37,456 bases of DNA from CAZEDU01 sp964511185 (GTDB taxonomy: Bacteria > Myxococcota > Myxococcia > Myxococcales > Myxococcaceae). Positions 6,780 through 19,129 of the stretch are shown piece by piece. The position numbers and the translations under genes were made by a program. Position 1 is the stretch's first letter, and each line of letters opens with the position of its first letter. The stretch is taken from assembly GCA_964511185.1 (NCBI GenBank), contig CAZEDU010000041.1:1-37456 (forward strand), written 5' to 3'. The notes below the pieces were generated by a model, which was not told where the DNA came from, searched no databases, and saw only the letters and a program-made list of their open reading frames with translations.

Positions 6780-7664
6780 ATGCGAGAGCCAGCCGAAGCC
6801 CCGCGGCGGCGGATCAAAGAGCTCGAGGTCATGGTCGCGGACGTGGTGGTCGAGACGCCCGACACGGTGACGCTGGTGCTTTTCACCGGCAACGACCGCC
6901 TCGAATACAAGCCCGGCCACTTCTGCACCATCGACCCGCACCAGTTCGAGCTCTTGCGCGGCTTCACCGCTTACCTGGAGGACGCGAAAGGGAAGAAGGA
7001 GCTGCCGCGCGCGTACTCGCTCGCCTCCGCGCCGCACGAGCGCTACGTCGCCATCACCATCAAGGAAGAGCCGTTCGTGAAGGGCACCACCCGGTACCCG
7101 CCGCTGCTCTCGCCGTTCCTGGTGCGCGAGGTGAAGGCGGGCCGCCGCATGGCGATCATCGGCTTCACCGGCCCGTACACCTTGCCCGACGACATCGAGT
7201 CGAGGACGGATCACCTGGTGCACCTGGTCGCCGGCTCCGGCTCGGTGCCCAACTTCTCGATGCTCAAGCACGCGCTGCACACCGGCATGAGGCTGCGCCA
7301 CACGTTCATCTATTCGAACAAGACCTACGCCGACATCGCGTTCAAGCAGGAGCTCGACCGGCTGGAGCGCGCGTTCCCCGAGAAGCTCACCGTGGTGCAC
7401 GCGCTGACGCGCGAGAGCGACCCGGCGCGCCTGGTCGGCAACATCCGGCGCGGCCGCGTCACCACCGAGCTGCTCCGTGAGCTCGTCCCGGATCCCGACA
7501 CGGCTTGGGTCTACGCCTGCGGTCCGGCGATCAGCCCCTACGAGCGCGCGGCGGCCAAGGAGAAGGGCGTGACGCCGCAGCCGCGCTTCCTGGAGACGAT
7601 GATCTCGCAGCTCAACGAGATCGGCATCCCCGGCGTGCGGATCAAACGCGAATCCTACGGCTGA
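6780..7664 (+). CDS. Ferredoxin-NADP+ reductase-family FAD/NAD(P)H oxidoreductase
   Basis: A 294-residue flavoprotein of the ferredoxin-reductase superfamily, transferring electrons between NAD(P)H and an acceptor through FAD. The FAD-binding barrel has PGHF (about 45-48) and the RxYS signature RAYSLASAPHE (77-87). The NAD domain has AGSGSVPNFSML, the GxGxxP pyrophosphate loop (about 151-162), and a late ACGP motif in YACGPAISPYE. No Cys cluster for a 2Fe-2S centre is present, so it probably needs a separate electron carrier. It resembles reductase modules of BoxA and ring-hydroxylase systems, but no oxygenase is nearby. The start follows a strong GAGGAGG eight bases ahead. A terminator hairpin lies just after the stop. 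Confidence 0.88.
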   Translation: MREPAEAPRRRIKELEVMVADVVVETPDTVTLVLFTGNDRLEYKPGHFCTIDPHQFELLRGFTAYLEDAKGKKELPRAYSLASAPHERYVAITIKEEPFVKGTTRYPPLLSPFLVREVKAGRRMAIIGFTGPYTLPDDIESRTDHLVHLVAGSGSVPNFSMLKHALHTGMRLRHTFIYSNKTYADIAFKQELDRLERAFPEKLTVVHALTRESDPARLVGNIRRGRVTTELLRELVPDPDTAWVYACGPAISPYERAAAKEKGVTPQPRFLETMISQLNEIGIPGVRIKRESYG

Positions 7665-7669
7665 AACGA

Positions 7670-7720
7670 CAGGCTCCTTCTCCCAAGCATCGGAAGAAGG
7701 AGCCTGCCCCCTTTTTCTTT
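7670..7720. terminator. Intrinsic terminator after flavoprotein gene (possibly bidirectional)
   Basis: Perfect 12-base arms CAGGCTCCTTCT (7670-7681) and AGAAGGAGCCTG (7695-7706) with a 13-base loop are followed by CCCCCTTTTTCTTT on the plus strand. It sits six bases after the flavoprotein stop and between two convergent genes. Confidence 0.85.
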
Positions 7721-7730
7721 GCGCTTCTTC

Positions 7731-8066
7731 TCAGCGTGCGAGCGATGGCGCTCCCGCGGGGCCGGTGAGCTCGGCCTCGACCAGCGAGGTGAGCTCGTTC
7801 GAGACCTGCGTGAACTCCACCCCCATGCGGCCGCGCACGTTCATGCGCAGGTCACCGGCCTTGCTCCACGCCACGCGCCCGTCGAAGGGGAACTCCTTGC
7901 CCTTCAGGGTGATGACGCCCTTCACCGGCGTGCCGGGCCGCAGGACGCGCATCAGCTCCACGCAGAAGCCGCCCTTCGACAAATCGACCGTGAAGGCAGG
8001 CGCTCCATCGAGCGCAATCTTGAACCGTCGCCGGTGCCGTTGAACCTGGCGGTTGTTTTTCAACAT
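7731..8066 (-). CDS. PilZ-domain protein
   Basis: A 111-residue single-domain PilZ protein. PilZ domains bind cyclic di-GMP through an RxxxR motif and a later D/NxSxxG motif. Both are recognisable here, in RHRRRF (R10 to R14) and DLSKGG (D28, S30, G33). The rest forms the six-stranded barrel, with GRVAWSKAG and MGVEFTQ as typical closing strands. No output domain is attached, so it would act by binding a partner. I prefer the ATG at 8066, with GGAG seven bases upstream, to the in-frame start at 8126, because the extra 20 residues are not PilZ-like. It is the last gene of the minus-strand group that begins at 10641, 84 bases after the methyltransferase stop. Confidence 0.88.
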   Translation of the reverse strand: MLKNNRQVQRHRRRFKIALDGAPAFTVDLSKGGFCVELMRVLRPGTPVKGVITLKGKEFPFDGRVAWSKAGDLRMNVRGRMGVEFTQVSNELTSLVEAELTGPAGAPSLAR

Positions 8067-8150
8067 CGCGGCGCTCCAGGAGAACTCCAGAGCCGATGAG
8101 CGTATCAACCGGCGGGTGGAGGCCACAAAGCGGCCAGGTGCGTCTTCCGC

Positions 8151-8996
8151 TCACGTCTGCGGCAGGGCTGCAATTTCCAGCGACCGCAAGAGCTTGGGTC
8201 GCACCGCTGTGTCAGATACCAACCGAATCAAGCGCTCCAGCGCGGGCCGGCTCTCGCGGTGCACCTTGCGGCCGAGGATCAGCTCGTTCTTGAGCGAGTG
8301 CTCCCAGCCCGTCAGCTCGGTCACCGTCACCTGGTAGCCGCGGCTCTCGAGCGCGAGCGCGCGCATCACGTTCGTCAGGTGCGAGCCAAACTCGCGCCGA
8401 TGCCACGGGTGGGCGAAGAAGGGCTGCACCGAGCGGGCGGCCTCCTTCCCATTCTCCTTGAGCAGCCGCGCGACCTCGGCCTGGCAGCAGGGCACCACCG
8501 CCACGTGGTCGGCGTTGTGGGTGATGGCCGCGTAGAGCGCGTCGTCGGTCGCGGTGTCGCACGCGTGCAGCGCGGTGAGCAGGTGAACCCGCTCCGGGTA
8601 CGGCGCCTCGGCGATCGGCGCGGTGAAGAACCGCATGCGCTCGAAGCCCAGCGCCTTCGCGCGCGCCTGCGCCCGCTCGGTCAGCTCCGGGCGCGACTCG
8701 ATGGACCACAGCTCGCCCTTGTCCTGACCTTTGAAGAAGAGCTCGTACAGCACGAAGCCCAGGTAGGCGTTGCCGCTGCCCACGTCCGCGACGATGGGGT
8801 GGCCGAACCGCTCGAACACGTCCTCGAGCGCGGGCTGAAGCAGCCCCACCAGGTGGTTCACCTGCTTGAGCTTGCGCAGCGCGTCCGCGTTCAGGTGCCC
8901 GTCGCGCGTCAACAGATGCAGCGACTGGAGCAGCTCGGGCGATTGGTCGGGGAGGAGCTCGTGGCGAACCCGCGGCGCTGGAACCTTGCGTCTCAG
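8151..8996 (-). CDS. Class I SAM methyltransferase, METTL25/Methyltransf_32-like; start unclear
   Basis: About 280 residues. SPELLQSLHLLTRDG and NADALRKLKQVNHL lead into the SAM-binding strand IVADVGSGNAYLGFVLYE, then LLTALHACDTATDDAL and VVPCCQAEVARLL. The ADVGSGxGYLG and ALHACDTATD pattern matches PF13679 (Methyltransf_32), the METTL25/RRNAD1-like group; its bacterial substrate is unknown. No ATG or GTG lies between the upstream Nfu stop and the conserved region. The candidates are a CTG at 8996-8994 that overlaps the Nfu TGA (CTGA), a TTG at 8912 that would cut into conserved sequence, and a GTG at 9092 deep inside nfu. The given coordinates use the CTG. Coupling to nfu by stop-start overlap is plausible. 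Confidence 0.75.
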   Translation of the reverse strand: MRRKVPAPRVRHELLPDQSPELLQSLHLLTRDGHLNADALRKLKQVNHLVGLLQPALEDVFERFGHPIVADVGSGNAYLGFVLYELFFKGQDKGELWSIESRPELTERAQARAKALGFERMRFFTAPIAEAPYPERVHLLTALHACDTATDDALYAAITHNADHVAVVPCCQAEVARLLKENGKEAARSVQPFFAHPWHRREFGSHLTNVMRALALESRGYQVTVTELTGWEHSLKNELILGRKVHRESRPALERLIRLVSDTAVRPKLLRSLEIAALPQT

Positions 8997-9547
8997 AGCG
9001 CGACGACCTCGCTCACCTCGGGGATGATCTCCCGCAGCCGGTTCTCGATGCCCATCTTCAGGGTCATCGTCGAGGACGGGCAGCCCGCGCACGAGCCCTT
9101 CATGTGCAGGTAGGCGATGCCGTCCTCGAAGCGGTCGAGCGTGATGTCGCCGCCGTCCATCATCACGGCCGGGCGGATCTCCACCTCGAGGATCTCGCGG
9201 ATCTTCTGCTCGACCGCGGACCCGCCGCCGGGCGTCGGCGCGGGGAGCGCGTCTTCGTTCACCACCGGCTCGCCCGCGGTGAGGTGCGCCTCGAGCGTCT
9301 CCATCACCTTGTCGTTGACCTCGTCCCACTCGCCCTGATCGCCCTTGGTGATGGTGACGAAGTTGCCGCCCAGCATCACCGCGGTGATGCCGCTGATGTC
9401 CATCAGCTTGGCCGCGAGCGGCGACTTACCCGCCGCCTCTTCCTTGGACGTCAGGTTGAGCGCCCCCCGGGGCAGCAGCTTCGTATCGACCACGTACTTG
9501 AGCGTGCTGGGGTTGGGGGTCCACTCGAGCTGAATGTTGACGGGCAT
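8993..9547 (-). CDS. nfuA: Nfu-type iron-sulfur cluster carrier
   Basis: A 184-residue Nfu protein that receives and delivers Fe-S clusters. The N-terminal Nfu_N domain opens with NIQLEWTPNPSTLKYV, whose TPNPxxLKF-type motif is diagnostic, and includes the GGNFVTITK strand (to about residue 90). A Pro/Gly linker follows. The C-terminal NifU domain contains VEIRPAVMMDGGDI and the cluster-binding GSCAGCPSST (C153, C156). This domain order is that of eukaryotic NFU1 and many bacterial Nfu proteins; the E. coli NfuA N-domain differs. The start at 9547 has GGAGAG close upstream. It lies 44 bases after the cyclic-nucleotide-binding gene, and its stop overlaps the candidate start of the methyltransferase. 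The symbol is approximate. Confidence 0.9.
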   Translation of the reverse strand: MPVNIQLEWTPNPSTLKYVVDTKLLPRGALNLTSKEEAAGKSPLAAKLMDISGITAVMLGGNFVTITKGDQGEWDEVNDKVMETLEAHLTAGEPVVNEDALPAPTPGGGSAVEQKIREILEVEIRPAVMMDGGDITLDRFEDGIAYLHMKGSCAGCPSSTMTLKMGIENRLREIIPEVSEVVAL

Positions 9548-9591
9548 GTTTTCTCTCCGAGCCATTCGTGTAAGCGCCCGAAAGGAAAAGT

Positions 9592-10641
9592 TCAACCCGC
9601 GCTGAGCGCCATCTCTAGCTCGAGCGGTAACAGCTCGGCTTCCGGGAGGACTTCCTCTTCGGTGAGGGCCGGAACCGCCTGCACGCCCGGCTGGGGCGGA
9701 GGGCGGAGGCCGGCCACGGGGAGCCGTTGGTTCGCCTGCCGCAGGTGCTCGACCAGCTGGCGCGCCACCCAGTCGACCACCTGGTAGGCGAACCGGTTGC
9801 GCGCGGCGAACAGCGCGTCGAAGTCGGTGGCCTTGAGCTCGAGCAGCCGCGCGGGGCCGTCGGTGATGCAGCTGGCCGAGCGGGTGCCCTTGTCGACCGC
9901 GGCCACCAGCCCGAACATCGACCCCGGCCCCAGGGTGGTGAGCGTCTTGCCGTTGCGCCCCACGTTCACCTGCCCCGAGAGCAGGAAGTACGCCGAGCTG
10001 CCCTCGTCGCCCTCGCCGAACAGCGGGGTGATCGACGAGACCTCAATGAGCTGCAGCTTCTGGCTGAGCGCGAGCTTCACCACCTTGGGCATCGGCGCGA
10101 AGAGCGGAAACTCGTCGAGCACGGCGGCGTCGGGCGTCCGGGAGAACAGCACCGGCACGCGGCTGGGGACGCGGTCGCTGCCGGGCACGATGCGCTCGCT
10201 CGTCAGGCGCAGCCGCCGGCACAGGTCGACGCTCATGCGGCGCAGGACCTGAAACGCCGCGGGGGCGTAGCTCTGCCGGAGCACGTGAAAGTCGATGGCG
10301 TCGATCTGGTGCGCCGGCCCGCCCACCGTCACGGTCGCGGTGCCCGAGCGCGGGCCGTCGTCGATCAGCGCCATCTCCCCCACCGTCTCGCCCGCGCGCG
10401 CGTACGCGATGCTCACGCTGCGCTTGACCACCGGTTGAACCGCCGAGACCGACACCTCGGCCGGCGGCGCGAGCAGCCACATCGCGCGGCCGTGCTCGCC
10501 CTCGCGGAACAGCACCTGCCCGGGCTCCAGCTGGATCGGCCGCAGGAGCCTCAAGATGTCGAGCATCTCGCTGGGCTCGACCAGCGCGAACAGCGGAATC
10601 GACCGCAAGAACGATTCGAGTGCGGGGTTGGGGGCGCCCAT
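9592..10641 (-). CDS. Tandem cyclic-nucleotide-binding domain protein
   Basis: A 349-residue protein with two CNMP-binding (CRP-like) beta-roll domains and no DNA-binding, kinase or channel domain. Domain 1 (about 12-135) has PIQLEPGQVLFREGEHGRAM and GETVGEMALIDDGPRSGTAT, close to the phosphate-binding cassette (GExAL...RxAT). Domain 2 (about 180-300) has TPLFGEGDEGSSAYFLLSG and GSMFGLVAAVDKGTRSASC, in which the cassette Glu is replaced, so ligand binding there is doubtful. It could be a regulatory subunit like PKA-R or a scaffold. It starts at an ATG 52 bases from the divergent envelope-protein gene and heads the group with nfu, the methyltransferase and PilZ. Ligand and target are not evident. 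Confidence 0.85.
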   Translation of the reverse strand: MGAPNPALESFLRSIPLFALVEPSEMLDILRLLRPIQLEPGQVLFREGEHGRAMWLLAPPAEVSVSAVQPVVKRSVSIAYARAGETVGEMALIDDGPRSGTATVTVGGPAHQIDAIDFHVLRQSYAPAAFQVLRRMSVDLCRRLRLTSERIVPGSDRVPSRVPVLFSRTPDAAVLDEFPLFAPMPKVVKLALSQKLQLIEVSSITPLFGEGDEGSSAYFLLSGQVNVGRNGKTLTTLGPGSMFGLVAAVDKGTRSASCITDGPARLLELKATDFDALFAARNRFAYQVVDWVARQLVEHLRQANQRLPVAGLRPPPQPGVQAVPALTEEEVLPEAELLPLELEMALSAG

Positions 10642-10693
10642 GCGTCGTACTACAGTCGCTTTTGGGTTCCTTCCGCCAGCCTTGCGAGCGTTC

Positions 10694-12028
10694 ATGCACA
10701 AAGCCTTGCTGTTGGCCCTACTCGTGGCGTCGCCCGCGTGGGCCGCCACCAAAGTTTCGGTCCTGCCCTTCTCCGGCCCCAACCCCACGGCCAGCCGCGG
10801 ACAAGTCGTGACCGCTTTGTGCGAGCTCGCGACCTGCGTGCCCTTCCCCAAGGTCGCCAAGGGGTCGAAGCCCGTCTGGGCGAAGGTCAAGAAGGAGAAG
10901 GTCCAGTACGTCGTCGGCGGCAAGGTGGTGCGCAAGAAGAAGAAGCTCTCCCTCGAGCTCACCGCGCTCAACAAGCCGGGCAAGCCGCGCTTCAAGAAGT
11001 CGTTCCCGCTCGACGCCAAGGGCAGGCTCAGCGAGGCGAGCCTGGACGCCGCCATCGAGGGCCTGTCCAAGGCGCTGGGGCTGGAGTCGTCGCCCCCGCC
11101 GTTCGCCGAGAGCGAGCCGGTCCCGCTCGAGCCGGCCTCCGAGCCCGTCGTGCCCGAGCCGGTCCCGGAGCCGCCGGTGGCGGCCGCGCGCGCGACCGAG
11201 CGAGACAGAGACGACATGCGCGACGACCACGTCACCGCGCGCGCCGTCGACGACGGGCCAGGGCCTTTGCCCGGGGCCGCCGACCCGCTGTTCGCGCTCG
11301 AGCTCGGCGGCGATCTCTTCGCGCGCGACTTCAAGTACCAGCAGCCCGAGACCGCCAACCTGCGCGCCTACTCAGCGCAGGTGATCGGCGCGCCCAAGCT
11401 CAAGGCCGAGCTCTACCCGCTGAGCCGCTCGATGACCGGCATCGCCGCCGGCTTGGGGGTGGAGGCCAGCTACTCGGTCGCGCTCTTGCTGCGCTCGCAG
11501 GCCGCCGGCGGCCCGCTGCACCCCACCTCGCTCAACCGGCTCGAGGCCGGCCTTCGCCTCAACGTGCGGCCGTTCGCGTCGAGCCGCTTCGCCATCGTGC
11601 CCGCGGTCGGCTTCCGCAACGTGAGCTTCTCGGTCGCGCCCGCCTCCGACGGCACCACGCTCGACGGGCTCGCCGGCGTCAGCTACTCGGCGCTCGCGCT
11701 CGGCGCCGGCGTCGAGGCGCCGCTGCTCGACGACCAGCTGGTGCTCTTCGCGCGCGGCAGCTTCCTGCCGGTGCTCTCCAGCGGCGAGGTCATCTCGCAG
11801 ACCTACTTCCCGCGCGGCTCGGCGTCCGGCTTCGAGCTGCAGGGCGGCGCCGGGTACCGCGTGCTGGGCCCGGTGGAGCTGCGCTTGGCCGCGCACTACA
11901 CGCGCTTCGGCTTGAGCTTCCAGAGCGACCCGGCGGACGCGCGCCGCGCGGCCGGCGCCACCGACGTTTACACCGGCTTTCGCTTTTTTCTGCCGGGCCT
12001 CAACCTTTCGCTCCGGTACACCTACTAG
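10694..12028 (+). CDS. Secreted protein with Pro/Glu linker and C-terminal beta-barrel-like domain
   Basis: A 444-residue exported protein of unknown function. Residues 1-17 (MHKALLLALLVASPAWA) form a signal peptide with a likely cut after AWA. The next 120 residues, opening KVSVLPFSGPNPTASRGQ, resemble a TolB-N-like small domain that occurs in myxobacterial exported proteins. A Pro/Glu-rich linker follows (about 137-170). The last 250 residues alternate hydrophobic and polar positions with many aromatics and end LSLRYTY, consistent with an outer-membrane beta barrel ending in an aromatic residue. The start is ATG 10694, because the signal peptide begins there; an in-frame ATG at 10640 would overlap the divergent gene. 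No strong ribosome binding site is seen. Confidence 0.75.
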   Translation: MHKALLLALLVASPAWAATKVSVLPFSGPNPTASRGQVVTALCELATCVPFPKVAKGSKPVWAKVKKEKVQYVVGGKVVRKKKKLSLELTALNKPGKPRFKKSFPLDAKGRLSEASLDAAIEGLSKALGLESSPPPFAESEPVPLEPASEPVVPEPVPEPPVAAARATERDRDDMRDDHVTARAVDDGPGPLPGAADPLFALELGGDLFARDFKYQQPETANLRAYSAQVIGAPKLKAELYPLSRSMTGIAAGLGVEASYSVALLLRSQAAGGPLHPTSLNRLEAGLRLNVRPFASSRFAIVPAVGFRNVSFSVAPASDGTTLDGLAGVSYSALALGAGVEAPLLDDQLVLFARGSFLPVLSSGEVISQTYFPRGSASGFELQGGAGYRVLGPVELRLAAHYTRFGLSFQSDPADARRAAGATDVYTGFRFFLPGLNLSLRYTY

Positions 12029-12107
12029 CGCGCACTTCGAAGCACGTGTCGGCGCGCGACCCGCAGCGAAACGCGCCGCGCATCGGACGTAGACTTCCCA
12101 ACTGTCC

Positions 12108-14318
<2,211 letters not shown>

Positions 14319-14322
14319 GCCG

Positions 14323-15573
14323 CTACAGCCGCGCGGCCAGCGCCCGGGCCTCGACGATGTTGTCCTCGATGGCGCAGTAGGTCCACCCGCCGTACCGCCC
14401 AATCGAGTACACCCCGCGGTTGCGCAGGTCCTCGTCGAAGCGGCGGTGCTCGGCGATCGACCGCTGGGTGATGTGCACGTACGCGGGGTCCATCACCACC
14501 GAGTGGTGCGCGACGAGCTTCTGCGTGGTGACGATGCCTTCGGCGCGGAGCCCGCCGAGCACCTTCGGCAGCCACGCCTGCGCGTCGACCTCCGCGTCCG
14601 ACGGAAAGCCCAGCTCGACGTAGAGGCTCATCCGGTCTGCGTCGAAGATGTTGTCGTACCAACCGACCCGATAGAACGGCAGCGCGCGGTCAGGGAAGTA
14701 GACCCAGTGCACGTCGCGCTCGCCCTTCGCGTCGAACCCCAGGTTGAAGACGAGGACTTTGTTCCAGCTGAACACCACCGCGTCGTGCGGCACGCCGCAC
14801 AGCCGGAGCAGCGTGGGGAAGGGCGCCGAGGAGATGAGGTTTTCGAACCAAATCTCTCCCTTCGGCGTGTACGCGACCTTGTCCTGCAGGTCGATGCGGG
14901 TGACCGGCTCGCTCAAGCGGATCGCCTCGGGCCGGACCGCGCTCTGCAGCGCCTTCACGTACTCGATGGCGCCGCCTTCCGGGTACGTGAACGTCTGGTT
15001 GTAGCTCGCGTTGTCCGGCGCGCGCATGTTGCGGATGATCTCCGTCAGGTTCGCGTGCGGGAAGAACCGGCCCATCGCGTCCTTGTCGAGCCTCGCCAGG
15101 TCGGTCGCGTAGAGCTTCTCGTTGTAGGGGATGAGGAACTTCTCGCTGATGCTCCGGCCGAACCGGCGGTAGAGCATGTCCCGGAAGCTCTCCTCCGGTC
15201 CGCCCTGCGCCTCTTGCGCGAAGTAGAGGTCGTACAGACAGTCGATGAACTCGCCCTGCGGCAGCTGGTGGATGTTCTTCTGAAACGGAAAGTCGATGCG
15301 GCGGCCCGCGTACGAGATGAACGAGCGCTTCTGCACCGTCCGCACCGCCTGGCCGCCCATGCGCGCGCGCAGCCACTGCTCGACCTCCGGCCGCTTGAAG
15401 TGAAAGAAGTGGCCCGAGTAGTCCCAGACGAAGCCGTCCCGCTTCACCGTCTTGCAGTACCCGCCCACCTCCGCGTCGCGCTCGAGCACCAGGTAGTCGC
15501 GGTCCTCGAGCGCCGCGGCGGTCGCCAGCCCGCTCACGCCGGCGCCGATGATCAAGTTCTGGGTCGACCTCAC
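14323..15573 (-). CDS. FAD-dependent amine-oxidase-fold oxidoreductase (UDP-galactopyranose mutase / protoporphyrinogen oxidase-like)
   Basis: A 416-residue flavoprotein. The N-terminus LIIGAGVSGLATAAAL is a GxGxxG FAD-binding loop (G10, G12, G15), followed by YLVLERDAEVGGYCKT. DYSGHFFHFKRPEVEQWL and FPFQKNIHQLP resemble UDP-galactopyranose mutase-like proteins, which have a similar HxxHF pattern. The C-terminus ending YSIGRYGGWTYCAIEDNIVEA is the second FAD contact, as in that group. In such clusters the enzymes act on nucleotide sugars or polyprenyl-type substrates; no sugar genes are adjacent, so the substrate is not assigned. The start is a GTG with no clear ribosome binding site. It is divergent from clpS. 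Confidence 0.82.
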   Translation of the reverse strand: MRSTQNLIIGAGVSGLATAAALEDRDYLVLERDAEVGGYCKTVKRDGFVWDYSGHFFHFKRPEVEQWLRARMGGQAVRTVQKRSFISYAGRRIDFPFQKNIHQLPQGEFIDCLYDLYFAQEAQGGPEESFRDMLYRRFGRSISEKFLIPYNEKLYATDLARLDKDAMGRFFPHANLTEIIRNMRAPDNASYNQTFTYPEGGAIEYVKALQSAVRPEAIRLSEPVTRIDLQDKVAYTPKGEIWFENLISSAPFPTLLRLCGVPHDAVVFSWNKVLVFNLGFDAKGERDVHWVYFPDRALPFYRVGWYDNIFDADRMSLYVELGFPSDAEVDAQAWLPKVLGGLRAEGIVTTQKLVAHHSVVMDPAYVHITQRSIAEHRRFDEDLRNRGVYSIGRYGGWTYCAIEDNIVEARALAARL

Positions 15574-15614
15574 GGGGTCCGGGTTTAACGCCCACGGCGC
15601 ACCCCTGACCAGCT

Positions 15615-15643
15615 CTGAAAGCAGGCGGTGCGAGCGCTATACT
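15615..15643 (+). promoter_or_regulatory. Sigma-70-type promoter for clpS-clpA
   Basis: A TATACT -10 box (15638-15643) lies 17 bases downstream of CTGAAA (15615-15620), a 4/6 match to the -35 consensus. Transcription would start near 15650, about nine bases before the clpS ATG, giving an almost leaderless message. No ribosome binding site is visible before that ATG, which fits. Confidence 0.5.
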
Positions 15644-15658
15644 GACGTGTTACCAACC

Positions 15659-15991
15659 ATGGCTTCGAAACCGCGCGAGCACGAAGGCGACACCGGGGTC
15701 GTCACCGAGACCCGGAAGAAGGAAAAGCTCAAGAAACCGCCGCTCTACAAAGTGCTCTTCCACAACGACAACTACACCACCATGGAGTTCGTGGTCGCGG
15801 TGCTCAAAGAGGTCTTCCACAGGTCCGAGTCGGACGCGGTGCAGATCATGCTCAACGTGCATCGCAACGGCGTCGGCGTGGCGGGCGTTTATACATATGA
15901 GGTCGCCGAAACCAAGATTCGCACCACCGAGGCGCTCGCGCGGGAACATGAGTACCCGCTCAAGCTGTCCATGGAACCGGAGGAACTCTAA
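15659..15991 (+). CDS. clpS: ATP-dependent Clp protease adaptor ClpS
   Basis: A 110-residue ClpS adaptor, which brings N-degron substrates with bulky N-terminal residues to ClpA. A disordered, charged N-terminal tail (about 1-27) precedes the core. In the core, PPLYKVLFHNDNYTTMEFVV contains the substrate-pocket residues of the NDNYTTM motif, and VMLNVH-like HRNGVGVAGVYTYEVAETK is the ClpA-contacting surface. Length and motif order are normal. The ATG at 15659 is used; it has no obvious ribosome binding site but follows a good promoter by a few bases. clpA starts three bases after its stop, the standard clpS-clpA arrangement. Confidence 0.95.
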   Translation: MASKPREHEGDTGVVTETRKKEKLKKPPLYKVLFHNDNYTTMEFVVAVLKEVFHRSESDAVQIMLNVHRNGVGVAGVYTYEVAETKIRTTEALAREHEYPLKLSMEPEEL

Positions 15992-15994
15992 GCC

Positions 15995-18258
<2,264 letters not shown>

Positions 18259-18267
18259 GCTTGCGGC

Positions 18268-19074
18268 CTACTCCCCGCTCTTCTCCGCCGTCACGTCGAC
18301 GGGCGCGCCCAGCGCGTGGAAGCCGCCGTCGACGTGCACCATCTCGCCGGTCGTCGAGGGCAGCCAGTCGGAGAGCAGGGCGCACGCCGTGCGCGCCACC
18401 GCGTCGTGCGCCGAGTCGTCCTTCGCGCTCCAGCCCAAGGGCGCCTGACGCGACCACAAGCTCTCGAGCGACTTGAACCCGGGGATGCCCTTGGCGGCGA
18501 TGGTGGCGAGCGGCCCGGCGGCGAGCGCGTTGACGCGGATGCCCTTCGGCCCCAGGTCGCGCGCCAGGTAGCGCACCGTCGCCTCGAGCCCCGCCTTGCA
18601 CACGCCCATCCAGTCGTAGATGGGCCACGCCACGCGGTTGTCGAAGTCGAGCGTGACGATGGAGCCGCCCTTCGGCATCAGCGGCATCAGCGCGGCGGCG
18701 AGCTCCTTGAGCGAGTAGGTGGAGATCCGAAACGCGGTCTGCACGCTCTCCCACGGCGTATTCAAGAAGTTCCCGCCCAGCGCGTCCTCCGGCGCGAACG
18801 CGATCGCGTGCAGCACGCCGTCCACCCTGCCCCAGCGCTCCTTGAGCTGACCGGCCAGCGCCCCGAAGTGCGCTGAGTTGGTCACGTCGAGCTCGAGCAC
18901 CGGCGGCGGCGAGGGCAACCGCTTGGCGCTGCGCTCGGTGAGCGACAGGGCCCGCCCGAAGCCGGTGAGAATGACCTCGGCGCCTTGCTGGAGCGCGTGC
19001 TCGGCGACCCCGAACGCGATCGACTGGGGCGTGAGCACGCCGGTGATGAGCAGCTTCTTTCCCTGGAGCAGCAT
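18268..19074 (-). CDS. fabI: Enoyl-[acyl-carrier-protein] reductase, InhA-like FabI
   Basis: A 268-residue NADH-dependent enoyl-ACP reductase, the last reduction of each fatty-acid elongation cycle. The nucleotide loop is LITGVLTPQSIAFGVAEHA, and the catalytic pair is Y153 and K160 in WPIYDWMGVCK. In place of the E. coli Tyr146 the sequence has TLDFDNRVAW, with Phe144. This, with RQAPLGWSAKD and CALLSDWLPSTTGEMVHVDGG, resembles actinobacterial InhA more than E. coli FabI. The start is the ATG at 19074, with GAGAGG nine bases ahead. It is divergent from a small lipoprotein gene and convergent with clpA. No other fatty-acid genes are nearby. Confidence 0.9.
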   Translation of the reverse strand: MLLQGKKLLITGVLTPQSIAFGVAEHALQQGAEVILTGFGRALSLTERSAKRLPSPPPVLELDVTNSAHFGALAGQLKERWGRVDGVLHAIAFAPEDALGGNFLNTPWESVQTAFRISTYSLKELAAALMPLMPKGGSIVTLDFDNRVAWPIYDWMGVCKAGLEATVRYLARDLGPKGIRVNALAAGPLATIAAKGIPGFKSLESLWSRQAPLGWSAKDDSAHDAVARTACALLSDWLPSTTGEMVHVDGGFHALGAPVDVTAEKSGE

Positions 19075-19129
19075 GCGGGTGACCCTCTCGAAAGGAAGCG
19101 GTGCATCTAGCACGAAAAGCCGGCCGGTT

